Source of the DNA: Kiritimatiellia bacterium
GTDB taxonomy: Bacteria; Verrucomicrobiota; Kiritimatiellia; UBA8416; JADHWI01
NCBI GenBank assembly: GCA_030744755.1
Contig: JASLPY010000042.1
Location: 1-43,863 of the forward strand
Direction: 5' to 3'
DNA length: 43,863 bases
A program made the position numbers and the translations under genes. The notes below the pieces were generated by a model that ran no database searches, was not told the DNA's origin, and saw nothing but the letters and a program-made list of their open reading frames with translations. Positions 16,248 to 24,784 of this stretch are shown here, piece by piece (position 1 is the stretch's first letter; each line of letters begins with the position of its first letter).

Positions 16248-17504
16248 GTGAAGAAGGAAAAAGACAGCAGACGTCTGAAACAGAGCGAGGTCGGCTCGTC
16301 CCGCAAGCCCGCCAGGATACGGGCCATGCGGCTCCTGCTGATTCTCTTGCCCGTTTGTGCGGTGCTTGTTGCTCTACTGGCAGCGAGGTGTTTCTCACCC
16401 CAAGGTACACCCCCGCCCCAGCCACCGGCCGTTTCGCGTAATCCGCCGAAAGCGTCGCCTCGTGCGAAAAAAACAGCCGCAAATGCTGACGCCGCATTTT
16501 CAACTCGGGCGCTGGCACAAGCCCTGGAAGAAGACGCTTTTGCGGTCATCGAGCGACTGATGACAGATTTTCCCCGCAGTCCAGCACCGGTCGCACTCAT
16601 GGGCACGATACATGCCAAATTAGGCAATGTTGAAGAAGCCGTGCGCTGGTGGAATAGATGCCTGGAGATGCAACCACGCCATGCCACCGCCTACTACGAA
16701 ATAGCCGGCATTTCCCTAAACAAGGGGGAATACGAGGAAGCACTTGATCTGCTGCGGAAGGCGCTGAAGATAAACCCCAGGATGCCGGGCATTCATCATC
16801 GTATGGCACTCGCATGGATGGGCCTTGGAAACATGCGAGAAGCCCTTGCTCCGTTGGAGAACGAGATCAAGATCGCGCCCCGGCAGAAACACGTTCACGG
16901 CCTCTTGGGAGAGATCTACCTGCAGTTGGGTGAATTCGCCAAGGCGCGCAAGCATTTCGAGACTGCGATCAGGATCCCACCCGACAACCCCCAGACATAC
17001 TACGGCCTTGCCACAACGCTCACGAGGCTCGGACAAAAGGAGAAGGCCGAAGAATACATGGAGAAGTTCCGTGTATTGAAGGCCAGAAACCGTGCCGCGG
17101 CAGCGGCGCTGAAGCGGAACCGTGACGACGTGGCTTCGATGCGCCAACTTGTTTTGTTGACGTACAAGGACGCCGGTTCAGTTTACCACCGCCAGGGGCA
17201 GGTGAATGAAGCCCTGAACTGTTGGCAGAAAGCAGCGGACCTCTATCCGAAGGAGACCGGCTGCCGAGTGATGATGGCATCCGTCTATGCACAGAACCGA
17301 AGGTACCCGGAGTCTCTACGGATGTACGAGCAGCTCGTCGCGATAGACCCGTGGAACCCCGTTTACCACATGAGAGTGGGGGCGCTGAACGCCCAGATGA
17401 ATCGGATCGCCGACGCCCTTGCGGCGGTTCAACGTGCCATCGACCTGGAACCCGATGATGTAACTTACCGAAAGCTCTACCAGGAAATCAGGAGTATGAA
17501 ATAG
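16248..17504 (+). CDS. Membrane-anchored TPR protein, module copy 2
   Basis: A 418-residue paralog of the gene at 9311. A basic N-terminus is followed by one transmembrane helix (LLLILLPVCAVLVALLAARC, about residues 28-47), a Pro/Ala-rich linker and TPRs to the end (NVEEAVRWWNRCLEMQPRH, GEYEEALDLLRKALKINPR, GEFAKARKHFETAIRIPPD, VNEALNCWQKAADLYPKE). The GTG at 16248 has GAGG directly before it, a tight spacing. ATG 16326, just before the transmembrane helix, is an alternative start. The stop is two bases before the ATG of the FG-GAP gene, so both are co-translated. The likely role is the same as copy 1: a periplasm-facing scaffold for the secreted FG-GAP partner. Confidence 0.85.
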   Translation: MKKEKDSRRLKQSEVGSSRKPARIRAMRLLLILLPVCAVLVALLAARCFSPQGTPPPQPPAVSRNPPKASPRAKKTAANADAAFSTRALAQALEEDAFAVIERLMTDFPRSPAPVALMGTIHAKLGNVEEAVRWWNRCLEMQPRHATAYYEIAGISLNKGEYEEALDLLRKALKINPRMPGIHHRMALAWMGLGNMREALAPLENEIKIAPRQKHVHGLLGEIYLQLGEFAKARKHFETAIRIPPDNPQTYYGLATTLTRLGQKEKAEEYMEKFRVLKARNRAAAAALKRNRDDVASMRQLVLLTYKDAGSVYHRQGQVNEALNCWQKAADLYPKETGCRVMMASVYAQNRRYPESLRMYEQLVAIDPWNPVYHMRVGALNAQMNRIADALAAVQRAIDLEPDDVTYRKLYQEIRSMK

Positions 17505-17505
17505 C

Positions 17506-19197
17506 ATGATGACGAAAGCGACGGGCCTTAGGCGTTGGTTTCTGTTCCACTGTGCCGCCGGACTGACATGGATGTGGACTCTCTCCGCGTCCTGCGCACA
17601 GGCCGCCATCAAACTGACCGATGTGACCGCGGAGAGCGGCATCACCTTTAAGCACACAGACGGCAGTTCCGGCAGGCGATACATCGTCGAATACGTGTGC
17701 GCAGGACTGGCGCTGTTCGACTACGACGGGGACGGGGACGAGGATGTCTACTTCCTCAACGGAGCGCCTCTTCGCGGGACCATGGCAGAGACGCCACCCG
17801 GGAACGCGCTTTTTCGCAACGACGGTGGGTTGAAGTTCACCGACGTCACCGAAGATGCGGGCGTGAGAGACACGGGTTTCGGACTTGGTGTCGCTGCCGG
17901 CGATTACGATAACGACGGCGACCTCGATCTTTACCTCAATAATTATGGCCGAAACGTCCTCTATCAGAACAACGGCAACGGCACATTCACGGACGTGACC
18001 CGCAAGGCAGGGGTCGGAAACGGGAACCGGGTGGGCGCGGGGGCGAGTTTTCTGGATATCGATAAGGACGGTGACCTGGATCTTTTCGTTGCCAACTACG
18101 TCAAGTTCTCCTATGACTCGCACGCCCCCCGTGCCACGCGCGGCTTTCCTACCTATCCGAGCCCGATGGAGTATGCTCCCGATCCTGACACTTTGTACCG
18201 CAACGACGGCAGCGGCACGTTTACAGACGTAAGCGAAGAGTCAGGAATCTCCGCATCTGCAGGCTGGGGGATGGGCAGCGTATGCGGCGACTTCGATAAT
18301 GACGGCGACACGGACATTTTCGTTTCCAACGACGTTGCAGCCAACTTCCTCTACAGGAACGACGGTTCTGGTAAGTTCGAAAGTGCCGGACTTATGGCAG
18401 GAGTGGCCTACGACTTTCGCGGTAATGCACAAGGCAGCATGGCGGCGGTGTGCGGAGACTACAACAACGACGGATGGTTGGATATCTACGCCACATCCTA
18501 TCAGCAGGAATTGGCAGTTCTCTACAAGAACCTTCGCGATGGCTTCTTCCAGGACGTGACCCTCGTAAGCCAGGCAGGTGCAGCAACGCTCGGCAAAGTA
18601 ACATGGGGCGCCGACTTCGCCGATTTTGACAATGACGGCAATCGTGACATCTTCGTCGCTTGCGGTCACCTGGATGACAATGTCGAACGATTCGACGACA
18701 CATCGAGCTACCATCAGCAGAACATCCTCCTTGTTAACAAGGGCGACGGAAAATTCGCCAACATCTCAGATGACAGTGGTGAAGGACTGAAGGTGAAGCT
18801 CAGCAGCCGAGGGGCGGGCCTCGACGACTTGGACAACGACGGAGACATCGACGTAGTCATACTCAACTCGCGGCGGGAACCGACCATCCTCCGCAATGAC
18901 TCAACAAACGAGAACCACTGGCTTCAAATCCGCTTACGGGGAGTGAAAACCAACCGCGACGGCGTGGGCGCGCGCGTCAAGGTGACGGCCGGAGGCTTGA
19001 CCCAGGTTGACGAGGTACACAGCGGTCGAGGGTACCAGAGCCATTACGGAACGCGTCTGCACTTCGGCCTGGGCAAGCGCGACCGCATTGACCGCATTGA
19101 AGTGCGCTGGATTGGAGGAGGAACGGATGTCATAGAGAACATCCGCGCCGGCCAGCTTGTGACGATCACCGAAGGAAGCTCAGAACCCGACAAGTGA
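17506..19197 (+). CDS. Secreted FG-GAP repeat / ASPIC-UnbV protein, module copy 2
   Basis: A 563-residue paralog of the gene at 10753 with the same order: a signal peptide ending around LSASCAQA, FG-GAP/VCBS calcium-loop blades (DYDGDGDEDVYFLNG, DYDNDGDLDLYLNNYG, DIDKDGDLDLFVANY, DNDGDTDIFVSND, DFDNDGNRDIFVACG), then ASPIC/UnbV with HSGRGYQSHYGTRLHFGLGK. GGAG at the end of the upstream gene can serve as its ribosome site. Identity with copy 1 rises sharply in the last ~130 bases and both end in GGAAGCTCAGAACC-like DNA, suggesting recent exchange or recent duplication there. Its stop lies at the edge of a degenerate REP. Confidence 0.9.
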   Translation: MMTKATGLRRWFLFHCAAGLTWMWTLSASCAQAAIKLTDVTAESGITFKHTDGSSGRRYIVEYVCAGLALFDYDGDGDEDVYFLNGAPLRGTMAETPPGNALFRNDGGLKFTDVTEDAGVRDTGFGLGVAAGDYDNDGDLDLYLNNYGRNVLYQNNGNGTFTDVTRKAGVGNGNRVGAGASFLDIDKDGDLDLFVANYVKFSYDSHAPRATRGFPTYPSPMEYAPDPDTLYRNDGSGTFTDVSEESGISASAGWGMGSVCGDFDNDGDTDIFVSNDVAANFLYRNDGSGKFESAGLMAGVAYDFRGNAQGSMAAVCGDYNNDGWLDIYATSYQQELAVLYKNLRDGFFQDVTLVSQAGAATLGKVTWGADFADFDNDGNRDIFVACGHLDDNVERFDDTSSYHQQNILLVNKGDGKFANISDDSGEGLKVKLSSRGAGLDDLDNDGDIDVVILNSRREPTILRNDSTNENHWLQIRLRGVKTNRDGVGARVKVTAGGLTQVDEVHSGRGYQSHYGTRLHFGLGKRDRIDRIEVRWIGGGTDVIENIRAGQLVTITEGSSEPDK

Positions 19198-19242
19198 AGA
19201 GCCGCGCTACTTCGAGGACAAATCCCGGCAGATCACCTCTTC
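19198..19242 (+). repeat. Degenerate REP element copy f
   Basis: AGAGCCGCGCTACTTCGAGG followed by AGATCACCTCTTCC resembles the REP units at 5450-8743 (AGAGCCGCGCTACTTTAAG, AGATCGCCTCTCC), with substitutions. It lies between the convergent FG-GAP and isoaspartyl methyltransferase genes and overlaps the 3' end of the latter by a few codons. Confidence 0.6.
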
Positions 19243-19955
19243 CGTTCGTCTCCGTGCACCATGGGCACGAATCGTACGGGAAGATCCTTCACCATGATCA
19301 CTTTTCCGCGCTTCTTGCGCAGAATCAGTAAGCGCTGATAGCTGCGCCCCGCCGGTAGAATCATGCGGCCACCCTCGGCCAGTTGCTCTACCAGAACCGG
19401 CGGCACGTCTTCGGGCGCGCAAGTGACAATAACAACATCGAAGGGAGCTTTCTCCGGCCAACCCTTGTATCCATCACCCGTAAGGACATTCACGTCATAG
19501 CCTTCGTTCTTAAGCACCTTACGGGCGTGATCAGCCAGTGCAGGCACAATCTCAATGCTGTATACCTTTGCCCCGAGCTCGGCAAGGACTGCCGCCTGGT
19601 ATCCGGACCCTGTGCCGATCTCGAGGACCTTATCACCCTTGGCGATCTTCATCTTCTCAGTCATGTAGGCAACGATGAACGGCTGGGAGATCGTCTGTCC
19701 GTAACCGATACGCGAAGGGTGATCTCCGTAGGCACTGAACTTTCCTCGGTGTGACTCTGGAATGAACAGGTGGCGCCGCACCTTTGCCATGGCATTGAGC
19801 ACTTTGCGATCCTCGATGCCATACCTTCGGAGCTGGTCTACCATGGCCCGCCGGCGCTCTGACCAGTCCTCTGGTCCTGCTTCCCTGGCACGGCAACCCG
19901 CCGCGAAAAGTACGGTCAGAAGAAAGGTGAATGAGAGTATGCGTGAGGTCTTCAT
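19233..19955 (-). CDS. pcm: Exported lipoprotein-type protein-L-isoaspartate O-methyltransferase
   Basis: A 240-residue protein. PIMT motifs are clear: SRIGYGQTISQPFIVAYMTE (substrate loop with the Ser typical of the active site), VLEIGTGSGYQAAVLAEL (SAM motif I), YSIEIVPALADHA (motif post-I) and DVVIVTCAPEDVP. The enzyme methylates isoaspartyl residues to start their repair. The ATG at 19955 is preceded by AAGGGAGG and begins a signal MKTSRILSFTFLLTVLFAAGC, with a lipobox at LFAAGC. It is therefore predicted to be an envelope lipoprotein, although this enzyme is normally cytoplasmic because it needs SAM. An ATG 33 bases upstream (19988) lacks that ribosome site. It is convergent with the FG-GAP gene. 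Confidence 0.88.
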   Translation of the reverse strand: MKTSRILSFTFLLTVLFAAGCRAREAGPEDWSERRRAMVDQLRRYGIEDRKVLNAMAKVRRHLFIPESHRGKFSAYGDHPSRIGYGQTISQPFIVAYMTEKMKIAKGDKVLEIGTGSGYQAAVLAELGAKVYSIEIVPALADHARKVLKNEGYDVNVLTGDGYKGWPEKAPFDVVIVTCAPEDVPPVLVEQLAEGGRMILPAGRSYQRLLILRKKRGKVIMVKDLPVRFVPMVHGDERKR

Positions 19956-19988
19956 TTTCGCCCCTCCCTTATCCGGATTCAGATGCAC

Positions 19989-20227
19989 CCTCCAGGAAAC
20001 AAGCTTACGCCCTCAGCGGGCTGCGGTCAATATCGAGCATTGAGGAGCTTTTTGTGTTGTGGGAGTTTTTTTGACAGGATGGGGGATGATTGGAGATGAT
20101 CTCCAGAAGGGCCTTCGACTGTAGGAACTTCGAGAACTACAGGCTGAGGGTAAGAGTAATGTGTGCCTAGGTGAAATGGGGGGTGCCCCACTTTATGGTG
20201 TTGATCCGCTGCGCTTCGAGCGTAGGC
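19989..20227. other. Intergenic stretch with small hairpins, no gene seen
   Basis: It contains a T-rich TTTTTTTGACAGGATG string, a TGGAG-ATGAT-CTCCA hairpin and a CTGTAG/CTACAG hairpin. No coding frame is convincing. It could hold the promoter for the methyltransferase gene and the 3' processing region of the tRNA. Confidence 0.4.
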
Positions 20228-20303
20228 TGGAGCCAGCTGTCGGATTCGAACCGACGACCTAGTGATTACAAATCACTTGCTCTGCCGACTGAGCTAAGCT
20301 GGC
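20228..20303 (-). tRNA. tRNA-Thr (anticodon UGU)
   Basis: Read on the minus strand, GCCAGCT pairs with AGCTGGC as a 7-base acceptor stem. The D-arm is AGCTCAGTCGGCAGAGC. The anticodon stem AGTGA/TCACT encloses TTTGTAA with anticodon TGT. The T-arm contains GGTTCGAATCC. The discriminator is T, and CCA is encoded at 20230-20228. The length is 73 bases plus CCA. Confidence 0.97.
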
Positions 20304-20397
20304 TTTTGCAGTACGCGGGCAGTATCATTAGCCAAAGACGGAAACAGTTTCAAGCCGAAATGAACTGTATTCGGTGCTCAATTGGAGGGAACAGGTA

Positions 20398-20817
20398 GTG
20401 CACTCATTGACGGCAGATGGAATCCTGGTGGCTCACTTCCTGTTTATTGCCTTCGTGCTGGGGGGGCAGGGTTGCATTGTCGTTGGTTACTTCAGGAACT
20501 GGCACTGGATACGCAGTTTCTTGTTTCGCGTCTGCCATATCCTGGCCATCGCGGTTGTGATAGCCCAGACCTGGGCAGACAAGCTCTGCCCCCTCACGAC
20601 CTGGGAGAACGCGCTCCGGAAGACGGCTGGAGAGCCAACCTATACAGAAACATTCGTTCAGCATTGGCTTGGCAGGTTGATCTATTACGATGCCCCCGCG
20701 TGGGTATTCACGCTTGTCTATTCGATCTTTGGAGCAGTGGTGCTACTAAGTTGGATATGGATCAAACCTGAGAGAAACCCGTCCGGCAACATACTGATTC
20801 CCGAGTCCCGAGGTTAG
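20398..20817 (+). CDS. DUF2784 family membrane protein
   Basis: A 139-residue protein with about four transmembrane segments (GILVAHFLFIAFVLGGQGCIVVG; FRVCHILAIAVVIAQTW; WVFTLVYSIFGAVVLLSWIWI; a weaker one in the middle). The conserved CPLTTWEN segment follows helix two, which is the DUF2784 signature. Its function is unknown. GTG 20398 is chosen because GGAGGG lies seven bases upstream; an in-frame ATG at 20374 has no such site. It lies on the opposite strand from the tRNA. Confidence 0.8.
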   Translation: MHSLTADGILVAHFLFIAFVLGGQGCIVVGYFRNWHWIRSFLFRVCHILAIAVVIAQTWADKLCPLTTWENALRKTAGEPTYTETFVQHWLGRLIYYDAPAWVFTLVYSIFGAVVLLSWIWIKPERNPSGNILIPESRG

Positions 20818-20875
20818 TCGGAATTTCGTTCTTGCTCACCGATGAGCAATACCATAGAGTTGGCGGCGAGGTAAT

Positions 20876-21187
20876 ATGAATACTCAGGTTACAAAGAAGA
20901 AGAAACTGACCCTGAAGACCAAAAGGGCTACCCGGCGACCGGTCGATGCCGGTGAGCAAGTTGACGGAGCCGCATCGGCCCCGGCACCAGCGGCAGCGGC
21001 AGCGGCAGGAGCAGGAAGAGGCAAGGTAGACAGCAGTTATCACAAGATAGGGGCAATCTTTGCCATCCTCGCCACTCTGATCTTCATAGGTCTGATCGCA
21101 CTACAGGTTCTCGAGTGGTTGTACTATGACGGTGCCCTGCCACAGGGTCCAGTGTTCGTCCGACGCGCCTCTGTAACGGGAAGCTGA
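20876..21187 (+). CDS. Small single-pass membrane protein, unknown
   Basis: A 103-residue protein. Lys-rich N-terminus (KKKKLTLKTKRATRR), an Ala/Pro-rich low-complexity stretch, one transmembrane helix (IGAIFAILATLIFIGLIALQVL, about residues 58-79) and a short tail. GGCGAGGT precedes the ATG. The charge pattern suggests the N-terminus is cytoplasmic. I recognise no family. Confidence 0.6.
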   Translation: MNTQVTKKKKLTLKTKRATRRPVDAGEQVDGAASAPAPAAAAAAGAGRGKVDSSYHKIGAIFAILATLIFIGLIALQVLEWLYYDGALPQGPVFVRRASVTGS

Positions 21188-21237
21188 GAAGGATCGTCAT
21201 CTTTCACGAGGCAACCCGCTTAGCTCTGCGGCCTCTT

Positions 21238-22296
21238 ATGCAAACCACCAAAACTCGCCTTATTCACGATCTCGGTCTGGACAACCTTACCGACTACTGC
21301 AAGTCCGAAAACTGGCAGGCTTTCCGTGCCAAACAAATCTGGCGCTGGCTCTACGTACAGCAGGCGACAGAATGGGACAGCATGACGAACATCCCCGCCG
21401 AGATCAGGGAACAGCTGGCATCAGTTTTCCAACTCAACGCGGTAAGCGCAGACAGCGTTGAGACCGGCACCGACACTACGAGGAAGATCCTTGCCGAACT
21501 GACCGATGGGGACAGCGTGGAAGAAGTCCTGATCCCGGCAGGCCCGCGGCGAACCGTTTGCATATCCAGCCAGGTGGGCTGCAAGTTTGCCTGTACGTTC
21601 TGCGCCAGTGGACAGGCGGGTTTCCACCGCAACCTTTCGGCGGGCGAGATGGCAGGGCAAGTGCTGCTGGCCGCGAGGGCTTTCGGAGACAACCCCACCA
21701 ACGTGGTCTACATGGGAATAGGTGAACCGTTCGACAATTACGATGCCGTCCTCAAATCCGTACGCATCATAAACCATCCGGAAGGACTTGGCATTGGAGC
21801 GCGACGCATTACGATCAGCACCTGCGGGCTGATCCCCGAGATAACCAGGCTTAGCGGCGAAGGCATACAGGTCGAACTTTCTGTATCGCTCCACGCGCCA
21901 GACGAAGCGTTGCGTTCAAAGCTGATGCCCATCAACAAACGCTATCCTATAAAGGAGCTCCTTCCGGCCTGCCGCGAATACACCAGGACAACCGGAAGAA
22001 TAGTAACCTTCGAGTACACGCTTATCCGCAGCGTCAATGACTCGGAAGACCAGGCCAGGGGACTTGCGAGACTTCTGGCCCCACTTAAATGCCGGGTGAA
22101 CCTGATTCCTCTGAGCCCGGTCGATGAATTCAGTGGACGTTCGTCGGAACAGAACACGGCCGACATGTTCATGGAGAAACTGGCCGATGAAGGAATCAAC
22201 GCAACCGCACGTCAATCACGCGGAGGCAGCGTCAACGCGGCCTGTGGCCAACTGCGGTTTGGCGGGAAGGAAGCAGGGACTACTGATGGCAGCTAA
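21238..22296 (+). CDS. rlmN: 23S rRNA (adenine2503-C2)-methyltransferase RlmN
   Basis: A 352-residue radical-SAM methyltransferase. The cluster motif CKFACTFC (CxxxCxxC, about residues 115-122) binds the 4Fe-4S cluster. MGIGEPFDN is the family GEP segment. STCGLIP and SLHAPDEALRSKLMPIN are conserved, and the catalytic C-terminal Cys is in SVNAACGQL. It methylates A2503 of 23S rRNA and A37 of some tRNAs. The ATG at 21238 is the only start before the conserved N-terminus; its ribosome site is weak. The stop overlaps the next gene by 11 bases. Confidence 0.95.
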   Translation: MQTTKTRLIHDLGLDNLTDYCKSENWQAFRAKQIWRWLYVQQATEWDSMTNIPAEIREQLASVFQLNAVSADSVETGTDTTRKILAELTDGDSVEEVLIPAGPRRTVCISSQVGCKFACTFCASGQAGFHRNLSAGEMAGQVLLAARAFGDNPTNVVYMGIGEPFDNYDAVLKSVRIINHPEGLGIGARRITISTCGLIPEITRLSGEGIQVELSVSLHAPDEALRSKLMPINKRYPIKELLPACREYTRTTGRIVTFEYTLIRSVNDSEDQARGLARLLAPLKCRVNLIPLSPVDEFSGRSSEQNTADMFMEKLADEGINATARQSRGGSVNAACGQLRFGGKEAGTTDGS

Positions 22297-23554
22297 TTCA
22301 CGGGATGCAGCAGCGGGCATCGTCGAGCGATGGCTGCTGACAAAAGATTTTCCTGACCGCCTGATTCCCCCGGACATCCCCGACCGGCCATTCGTCATGG
22401 AGGTGGTGTACGGCGTAACGAAATGGAGGCGCTTACTGGAGTGGGTCGTCGACCAGTTCGTTCAGCGAACCCCCGACGAAAACGTCATGTCCTTTCTGCT
22501 CGTGGGTATCTACCAGTTGCTGATCATGGACACGGTTGCCGATCACGCTGCCATCTATGAAACGGTGGAGGCAGCAAAGGGGCGCGGTTGCCCGGCTGGT
22601 TTTGTTAACGGGGTGTTGAGATCGGTTCTGCGCAAGAGGGAGGCAATCAAACGGGATGCGTCGGAACTGTCGCCGGCAATTGCGACATCACATCCAGACA
22701 TCCTCATCAGGCGCTGGACGCCAACGCATGGCATAATTGCAACCAGGGAGCTTTGCGACTGGAACAACGAGCGTGCCCGGGTAACAATATCCCCAAACCC
22801 ACTAAAAACGACGCACGAGAAGCTGCTCCTTGAACTTCGGAACGCCGGCATCGAAGCTCTACCCCACCCTTATTGTCCCGAGGCCAGCATCATCATCCCG
22901 CGAGGCATTCGTGTCACGAAGATACCGGGATACGAAGAAGGGCATTTCACTGTCCAGGATGCATCAACCCACATGGCTATCGGCCTTTTGAATGCGCTCC
23001 CCGGCGAACACATCCTCGACGCCTGCGCTGCGCCGGGCGGCAAAACGACTCTTATTGCCTGGCAAATGAGGGACGAGGGCCGCGTAGTGGCGATGGATCT
23101 GCACAAGGACCGTCTACCGCGCCTCGCAGAGAACGTGGAAAGAATGGGTCTCAATTCAGTTGAAATCCTGTGCGGCGATGCCTCCAGAGAGGAGGATTTG
23201 AGGTCCGCGGCAGGCAACGAATTGTTTGACCGGATCCTACTTGATATGCCATGCTCAAACACAGGCGTGTTGCAACGCAGGCCGGATGCAAGGTGGCGAT
23301 TCTCGGAGGGGCGGTTAAAAGGGCTCGCACGCACCCAGGCGAAGATCCTGGATGCTGTTGCCCGCGTGCTGGCACCGGGAGGAACCATCGTATACAGCAC
23401 CTGTAGCCTTGAACCGGAAGAAAACGGGCAACTCGTCAAATCGTGGTTGAAAAAGAACCGCAGTTTTAGATTGCTCGAGAAGAAGCAACTGTTTCCGCCC
23501 GAATCGCGCACGGACGGAGCTTTTGCCGCTGCGCTGAAGAAACAAGAACAATGA
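22286..23554 (+). CDS. rsmB: 16S rRNA (cytosine967-C5)-methyltransferase RsmB
   Basis: A 422-residue protein with a NusB-like RNA-binding N-terminal domain (about residues 1-140) and a Rossmann methyltransferase domain. LDACAAPGGKTTLIAW is the SAM-binding motif I. DMPCSNTGVLQRRPDARWR holds one of the two conserved Cys residues and IVYSTCSLEPEEN the catalytic Cys. The frame opens earlier, inside rlmN, but ATG 22286 starts the conserved N-terminus and overlaps the rlmN stop, as expected for coupled genes. It is coupled at its 3' end to pdxB by ATGA. Confidence 0.93.
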   Translation: MAANSRDAAAGIVERWLLTKDFPDRLIPPDIPDRPFVMEVVYGVTKWRRLLEWVVDQFVQRTPDENVMSFLLVGIYQLLIMDTVADHAAIYETVEAAKGRGCPAGFVNGVLRSVLRKREAIKRDASELSPAIATSHPDILIRRWTPTHGIIATRELCDWNNERARVTISPNPLKTTHEKLLLELRNAGIEALPHPYCPEASIIIPRGIRVTKIPGYEEGHFTVQDASTHMAIGLLNALPGEHILDACAAPGGKTTLIAWQMRDEGRVVAMDLHKDRLPRLAENVERMGLNSVEILCGDASREEDLRSAAGNELFDRILLDMPCSNTGVLQRRPDARWRFSEGRLKGLARTQAKILDAVARVLAPGGTIVYSTCSLEPEENGQLVKSWLKKNRSFRLLEKKQLFPPESRTDGAFAAALKKQEQ

Positions 23555-24705
23555 AAATAGTTTGCTCATCGACCATGCCTTTCGTGGAGGAGGCTTTCAG
23601 CACCCTGGGCGAAACCGTCGTTCTCGAGGGCCGTGAAATAACCGCCGATGACGTACGAGACGCGGAACTCATGGCAATTCGCTCCACCACGAAGGTCAAC
23701 AGCAAACTCCTGGATGGAAGCCCGGTGCGCTTCATCGGCACCGCCACGATAGGCACCGACCATCTGGACATTCCTTACATGGAAGATAACAACATCCACT
23801 GGTGTTACTCGCCCGGATGCAACGCAAACAGCGTGGCAGAGTATATCACAAGCGCTCTGCTCTGGATCGCGCAGAAAGGACAGTTCAGACTCAGGGGCAA
23901 AACCCTGGGGGTAGTCGGGGTGGGAAACGTCGGCAGCCGTGTTGTGAGCAGGGGCAGGACTCTTGGAATGCAAGTGCTGCAGAACGATCCTCCCAGGCAG
24001 CGGTGCGAGCCGGAGAACGAATCTCTCTTCGTATCCATGGATCACCTCCTTGAAGAATCCGACATAGTAACCATGCACGTTCCCCTCACGCGTGGGGGGC
24101 ATGATCCCACCTGCCAGATGGCGGAGAACGAGTTCATGGCCTCGATGAAGCCGGGTGCCGTTTTCATCAACGCGGCCCGCGGACCAATCCTGAACAGTAC
24201 CGCACTCCTGGCCGCTATGGATAACGGAACTGTTGAGCATGCCATCATCGATACTTGGGAAGGGGAACCTGAATACCGCACGGATCTTCTGGATGCGATT
24301 GACATCGGAACGCCACACATCGCAGGGTATTCATTCGAAGGAAAGGTTGCGGGCACCATGATGGTATACGAAGAGGCTTGCCGCTTTCTCGGTGTCGAGC
24401 CTAGTTGGAACCCTGAAGCGTCCATGCCTCCGCCGGAAGTCCCCGTCATAGACGTCGACTGCCGGGGAAAGAGTTTCGAGGAGATTCTCTGGGATATAGT
24501 AAGACGGGTTTACGACATCCGGAGAGACGACGCTGATATGCGAAAGAAAACCTGTTTGGAAGCCCGGCGAGCGGAGCATTTTGACAGTCTCCGCAAGGGC
24601 TATCACATGAGGCGCGAGTTCCGTTACACCTCGGTAACACTGAAGAACGCGCCCGAGGGTCTTGCCAACACGGTTGCAGCGCTTGGTTTTCAGGTTGCTG
24701 ACTAA
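23551..24705 (+). CDS. pdxB: Erythronate-4-phosphate dehydrogenase PdxB
   Basis: A 384-residue D-2-hydroxyacid dehydrogenase. GTATIGTDHLD and CNANSVAEYI are typical of PdxB. GVVGVGNVGSRV is the NAD-binding GxGxxG. FINAARGPILN holds the catalytic Arg, IIDTWEGEPE the Glu and TPHIAGYS the His. The ~80-residue C-terminal dimerisation domain (DUF3410) is present. It oxidises 4-phosphoerythronate in the DXP-dependent pathway to pyridoxal phosphate. It overlaps rsmB by four bases, so it is translated from the same message. Confidence 0.92.
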   Translation: MKIVCSSTMPFVEEAFSTLGETVVLEGREITADDVRDAELMAIRSTTKVNSKLLDGSPVRFIGTATIGTDHLDIPYMEDNNIHWCYSPGCNANSVAEYITSALLWIAQKGQFRLRGKTLGVVGVGNVGSRVVSRGRTLGMQVLQNDPPRQRCEPENESLFVSMDHLLEESDIVTMHVPLTRGGHDPTCQMAENEFMASMKPGAVFINAARGPILNSTALLAAMDNGTVEHAIIDTWEGEPEYRTDLLDAIDIGTPHIAGYSFEGKVAGTMMVYEEACRFLGVEPSWNPEASMPPPEVPVIDVDCRGKSFEEILWDIVRRVYDIRRDDADMRKKTCLEARRAEHFDSLRKGYHMRREFRYTSVTLKNAPEGLANTVAALGFQVAD

Positions 24706-24784
24706 CTGCTTGAAGTTCCCGGAGCACTTTCGTACTTTATCCCGCATTTGTGTGCAAAACGAACAGAGGAAAGAAGCAGGTACA

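Noticed and set aside
24662..24784. Longer N-terminus for the LeuB-like protein starting inside pdxB
   Set aside because: The extra 41 residues are the shifted frame of the pdxB end and lack family similarity; the cofactor motif begins just after ATG 24785.
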